Shown: positions 62,654-64,000 of the stretch, piece by piece | How the letters are laid out: each line of letters opens with the position of its first letter | How positions within the stretch are numbered: position 1 is the stretch's first letter | Assembly: GCF_006517235.1 (NCBI RefSeq) | Contig: NZ_CP041188.1 | Coordinates: 3,782,001 to 3,846,000 of the forward strand | Source: Pseudarthrobacter sp. NIBRBAC000502772 | GTDB taxonomy: Bacteria > Actinomycetota > Actinomycetes > Actinomycetales > Micrococcaceae | Direction: 5' to 3' | DNA length: 64,000 bases | Notes under the pieces: generated by a model | Told to the model about the DNA's origin: nothing | Seen by the model: only the letters and a program-made list of their open reading frames with translations | Database searches by the model: none | Position numbers and translations under genes: made by a program

Positions 62654-64000
62654 TTACGGGCAGCCGGTGCCTGCCGGATAGCTTCCGACGGCGGCGGGCA
62701 GCTTCCCCGGGGCAGTCGCCTTGCCTGCCAGCACGGCAACGAGGGCGTCAAAAGCGCCAGGCGTGCGGCCGTAGAGCGCAATCTTCACCGGGGCAGTGGA
62801 ATCCTGCAGCGGCCACGGCGCATCCAGTGCCACGGCGATGTCGCCCCCAACCGGCCGACCGGCGTAACCGATGAGGCTGACCAGGGGGCCCGCCCCGGTG
62901 CCGAGCCCTGCCTTCGCTGCGGCAGCCTCAAACCGCGCCCGGTCCTGCGCTGATCCGCCCGCAATCCGGATGCTTCCCTCAACGATTGGCGCGCCGCAGT
63001 GTCCGGACAGCACCGTAACGGCGGCCGCGGAGACCCGCGCCGAGATGTCGGCGCCGCTGCCGGGGGCTGCGCTGGCGGGGGCCGACCCGGCAGGCGGCGA
63101 CGTGACGCGGCCGCGCCAGGTCATCATGGTGGCCACGCGGACAGCTGCTTCGTCCAGGCGGGCCGCCGGCAGTGTTCCGGCCGCGACAGCGCTAACGATG
63201 GCTGCGTGGGCCTGCCCCACGTCCGTGGGCATCAGGAGCAGGTCCGCGCCCGCGGCGAGCGCCGCCGTTGCTGCGGAGCCGCCCGGGTATTGCTGCTGGA
63301 CTGCGCCCATGTTGAGGGCATCGGTCACCGCCACACCCTTGAAGCCCATGCCGCGCAGCGCAGCATAGGTGGGGCCGGACAACGACGCCGGGACGCCGGG
63401 TTCCAGGGCCGGTACGGCGATGTGCCCGGTCATGACCATGGGCATACCCGTGGCGATGGCCGCCCGGAACGGCTTCCAGTCCCGGGCTTCGAGTTCCGCG
63501 ATGCCCGCGGGCTGCACCGGGAGGTCCTGGTGCGAGTCAACGGTGACGGAGCCGTGGCCGGGGAAATGCTTGACGGCGGGAAGGACGCCGGCCTCCTGCA
63601 TGCCCTGGGAAAACGCCACCGCCAGTGCTCCTGCTGCGTCCGGGTTGCCGGACATTGACCGGGCACCGATGGTGGGATCTGCCGGGCCGATGGTCACGTC
63701 CGCATCGGGGGCGAAGTCCACGGTGAAGCCCAGCGACGCGATCTCCGCGGCCAGGGCGCGGCCGGCGTCCTTGGCGAGTGGCGCATTGCCGGCGGCCCCG
63801 TAGCTCAGGGCCGTTGGCCATTCGGTCAGGGGCGCACCCAGTCGTGCCACGATCCCGCCCTCCTGGTCCACGCCGATGAGCCCGGGCCAGGGCCTGCCGT
63901 CGGCCTTGGCGGCCTTGGCCAGCCGGGCGTTGACAGCAGTCATGGCAGCCGGATCCGCCTGACCGCGCGCGTCGAGCGGGATGTTGTCGCCCATGATGAT
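62654..64000 (-). CDS. glycoside hydrolase family 3 (beta-N-acetylhexosaminidase-like), partial at right edge
   Basis: The frame stays open through the right edge; Met at 63994 (MGDNIPLDARG) is internal to the family pattern, so the true start lies outside the window. Seen are GLIGVDQEGGIVARLGAPLT, KHFPGHGSVTVDSHQDLP (the catalytic His/Asp loop of NagZ-type GH3) and VAVTDALNMGAVQQ with the nucleophile Asp, followed by a C-terminal GH3 domain. Expected role: cell-wall or chitin N-acetylglucosamine release. About 450 residues are present, missing the N-terminal signal region. Confidence 0.85.
   Translation of the reverse strand: MIMGDNIPLDARGQADPAAMTAVNARLAKAAKADGRPWPGLIGVDQEGGIVARLGAPLTEWPTALSYGAAGNAPLAKDAGRALAAEIASLGFTVDFAPDADVTIGPADPTIGARSMSGNPDAAGALAVAFSQGMQEAGVLPAVKHFPGHGSVTVDSHQDLPVQPAGIAELEARDWKPFRAAIATGMPMVMTGHIAVPALEPGVPASLSGPTYAALRGMGFKGVAVTDALNMGAVQQQYPGGSAATAALAAGADLLLMPTDVGQAHAAIVSAVAAGTLPAARLDEAAVRVATMMTWRGRVTSPPAGSAPASAAPGSGADISARVSAAAVTVLSGHCGAPIVEGSIRIAGGSAQDRARFEAAAAKAGLGTGAGPLVSLIGYAGRPVGGDIAVALDAPWPLQDSTAPVKIALYGRTPGAFDALVAVLAGKATAPGKLPAAVGSYPAGTGCP

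Overview
The window is high-GC actinobacterial DNA, most like Arthrobacter/Pseudarthrobacter (Micrococcaceae). The right part carries a conserved actinobacterial core: galU-rimJ-5-FCL-FmdB order, guaA/guaB/guaB3, SURF1, DUF3817, and groES plus a GroEL with a His-rich tail preceded by CIRCE. GC-rich codons, GTG starts and the protein families agree with this. The assignment rests on sequence recognition only; no search was run.

Layout. (1) 1-19 kb is a dense accessory and stress island. It holds a DevR/DevS-like response regulator and GAF histidine kinase, four universal-stress-protein (USP) loci plus one USP fragment, Hsp20, a zinc alcohol dehydrogenase, an SDR, a two-TM K+-type channel, and a repeated family of small FMN-binding (pyridoxamine-oxidase-like, PNPOx) proteins: four intact copies and three decayed ones. 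Many genes here are broken (MBL/beta-CASP nuclease, flavohaemoglobin, phosphofructokinase tail, IclR head, WS/DGAT tail). A shared 14-bp element, roughly G[G/T]G[A/T]C-N4-G[G/A]CCC and similar to the mycobacterial DosR box, recurs upstream of these genes, often 35-37 bp before the start codon. My reading is a DosR-like hypoxia/dormancy regulon packed into one locus.

(2) 13.6-23 kb holds copper functions: a Tat-exported multicopper oxidase with a SHOCT partner, a CopB-like P1B ATPase whose membrane motif reads CPD, a second SHOCT protein, a perfect CsoR-type operator and a PaaK-like adenylate-forming enzyme. (3) 23-28.6 kb is a decayed mobile or foreign stretch: an MgtE-type transporter, broken membrane and flavodoxin genes, and an intact membrane protein, WS/DGAT acyltransferase and flavodoxin with foreign-looking base use. 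It ends in a dead tyrosine recombinase next to tRNA-Ala(CGC), a classic integration edge.

(4) 28.7-64 kb is mainly core genome. It contains the Rv0996-like membrane protein, rimJ-like and galU genes, 5-FCL, a FmdB zinc ribbon, a SAF protein, a giant helicase-like protein with altered Walker motifs, guaA, DUF3817, SURF1, a PTS EIIA, glpD, guaB3, a secreted subtilase, an ABC exporter, guaB, an OafA-type acyltransferase with SGNH domain, a flavin monooxygenase/SemiSWEET-like pair, a LuxR regulator, an ATP-dependent DNA ligase divergent from a RibD/DHFR-like reductase, groL/groS, a methyltransferase, a shikimate-dehydrogenase-like protein and a GH3 hydrolase cut by the right edge.
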